DNA of 64,000 nt from Aquitalea magnusonii. GTDB lineage: Bacteria; Pseudomonadota; Gammaproteobacteria; Burkholderiales; Chromobacteriaceae. The notes under the pieces were generated by a model, which saw nothing but the letters and a program-made list of their open reading frames with translations, was not told the DNA's origin and searched no databases. How positions within the stretch are numbered: the first letter of the stretch is position 1; each line of letters begins with the position of its first letter. Position numbers and translations under genes: made by a program. The DNA lies in assembly GCF_003202035.1 (NCBI RefSeq), contig NZ_QJKC01000011.1:1-64000 (forward strand), in the 5' to 3' direction. This document shows, one piece after another, positions 63,200-64,000 of this stretch.

Positions 63200-64000
63200 C
63201 CCGTCGTACAGCACGGCAGACTGGCCCGGCGTCACCGCCCACTGTTTTTCGCGGAAGGTGAGGGTGGCCTGGCCATCCACCACCGGCGACAGCGAACAGG
63301 CGGCATCGGCCATGCGGTAGCGGTTTTTGGCGGCGTATTCGCCGGCAGCCGGCGCGCCATTCAGCGTCCACGACAGATCGCTCATCGCCAGCGTGGGCTT
63401 GAGCAGCAGCGGGTGGTCGTGCCCCTGCACCACAATCAGCTTGTTGCCTGGAATATCCTTGCCGGCGACAAACCACGGCTCGCCACTGCCATCCTTGCTG
63501 CCGCCTATGGTCAGGCCCTTGCGCTGGCCCAGCGTGTAATACATCAGGCCCATGTGCTCGCCCACCACCTTGCCATCCGGCAAGATCATCTGGCCGGGCT
63601 GGGTGGGCAGATAGCGTTGCAGGAACTCACGGAAGGGGCGTTCGCCGATAAAGCAGATGCCGGTGGAGTCCTTCTTGGCGGCGGTAGGCAGCCCGGCTTC
63701 CTCGGCCAGCTTGCGTACTTCGGTCTTGCGGATGTCGCCCAGCGGGAACATGGCTTTGGCCAGCTGGTGTTGCTGCAGGCGGTACAGGAAGTAGCTCTGG
63801 TCCTTGGTGTGGTCCACCGCCTTCATCAGGTAGTGCAGGCCGTCCTTTTCCATCTTGCGGGCGTAATGACCGGTGGCGATGCAGTCGGCACCCAGTTCCA
63901 GCGCATAGTCCAGAAAAGCCTTGAACTTGATTTCGGCATTGCACAGCACGTCCGGATTGGGCGTGCGGCCGGCCGAGTATTCCTTGAGGAAGTAGGAGAA
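63167..64000 (-). CDS. mnmA: tRNA-specific 2-thiouridylase MnmA (partial, N-terminus outside the window)
   Basis: MnmA thiolates U34 of the Lys, Glu and Gln tRNAs. The C-terminal 278 residues are here, reading to the window edge in frame. [20 protein letters not shown] contains the first active-site Cys, [13 protein letters not shown] is conserved, and [14 protein letters not shown] contains the second Cys. The C-terminal beta-barrel ends [16 protein letters not shown]. The frame is intact. Its 3' end is the site of the duplication described at 62460 and 63155. Confidence 0.95.
   Translation of the reverse strand, partial: FSYFLKEYSAGRTPNPDVLCNAEIKFKAFLDYALELGADCIATGHYARKMEKDGLHYLMKAVDHTKDQSYFLYRLQQHQLAKAMFPLGDIRKTEVRKLAEEAGLPTAAKKDSTGICFIGERPFREFLQRYLPTQPGQMILPDGKVVGEHMGLMYYTLGQRKGLTIGGSKDGSGEPWFVAGKDIPGNKLIVVQGHDHPLLLKPTLAMSDLSWTLNGAPAAGEYAAKNRYRMADAACSLSPVVDGQATLTFREKQWAVTPGQSAVLYDGDICLGGGIIQ

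Noticed and set aside
1-64000. tRNA, rRNA, CRISPR arrays, IS elements or prophage genes
   Set aside because: No cloverleaf with a conserved T-arm, no regularly spaced repeats and no transposase, integrase or phage structural motif was found on reading; small RNAs cannot be excluded.

Overview
The window reads as a chromosomal segment of a GC-rich, flagellated betaproteobacterium. The gene order leuC-leuD-leuB-asd-fimV-truA-trpF-trpB-trpA-accD, a class I PHA synthase with thiolase, and the polar-type flg operon suggest the Neisseriales, probably Chromobacteriaceae (Chromobacterium/Aquitalea-like). That placement is inferred from gene content and protein resemblance, not from a search. I see no rRNA, tRNA, CRISPR array, IS element or prophage; almost everything is ordinary core chromosome.

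Layout. 1-8.5 kb: the tail of a PqiC-like lipoprotein, an amidase divergent from a DMT exporter, an rRNA pseudouridine synthase, an alpha/beta hydrolase, a protein of unknown function, a DGC zinc-binding protein, an alkaline-phosphatase-superfamily enzyme and a cysteine-cluster protein. 8.7-11.8 kb: phaC-phaA on the minus strand (PHA storage, no phaB here). 12.1-15.2 kb: a FAH-family hydrolase, hslR, an HcaT-like MFS transporter and a MmyB-type regulator. 15.4-32.1 kb: a long plus-strand run with leucine synthesis (leuC, an entericidin-like lipoprotein, leuD, two accessory genes, leuB), two aspartate-semialdehyde-dehydrogenase-family genes, two tandem FimV-type proteins, truA, trpF-trpB-trpA and accD. 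32-38 kb: a GlcD-like flavoprotein, a degenerate SDR, yheS, tsaD and an OsmC protein.

38.5-48.8 kb: flgBCDEFGHI, flgJ and flgKL, encoding rod, hook, rings and hook-filament junction. Three promoter-like sites match the known flagellar hierarchy: sigma-54 before flgB, sigma-54 before flgJ, and sigma-28 before flgK. 48.8-53.6 kb: astE, an enoyl-CoA hydratase, an alpha/beta hydrolase and an EAL-CBS-GGDEF protein. 54.1-62.4 kb: a polyamine group with a lone PotG-type ATPase, a PuuB-type oxidase, speA, a PuuP-type permease, a nitrilase-family amidase and a LuxR-type regulator. 62.4-64 kb: the 3' part of mnmA, next to an AT-richer one-gene insert.

The most unusual feature is at 62.4-63.2 kb. The last 10 codons of mnmA plus 12 bp beyond are present twice, as 45-bp direct repeats differing at 2 positions, both synonymous. 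They flank about 0.65 kb holding one gene for an exported protein. The distal copy still sits next to a terminator, so it looks like the original mnmA end displaced by an integration that rebuilt the gene end. Other points of interest are a FimV paralogue with a duplicated N-terminal domain, a perfect inverted pair of DnaA boxes, and a structured 590-bp leader before potG.
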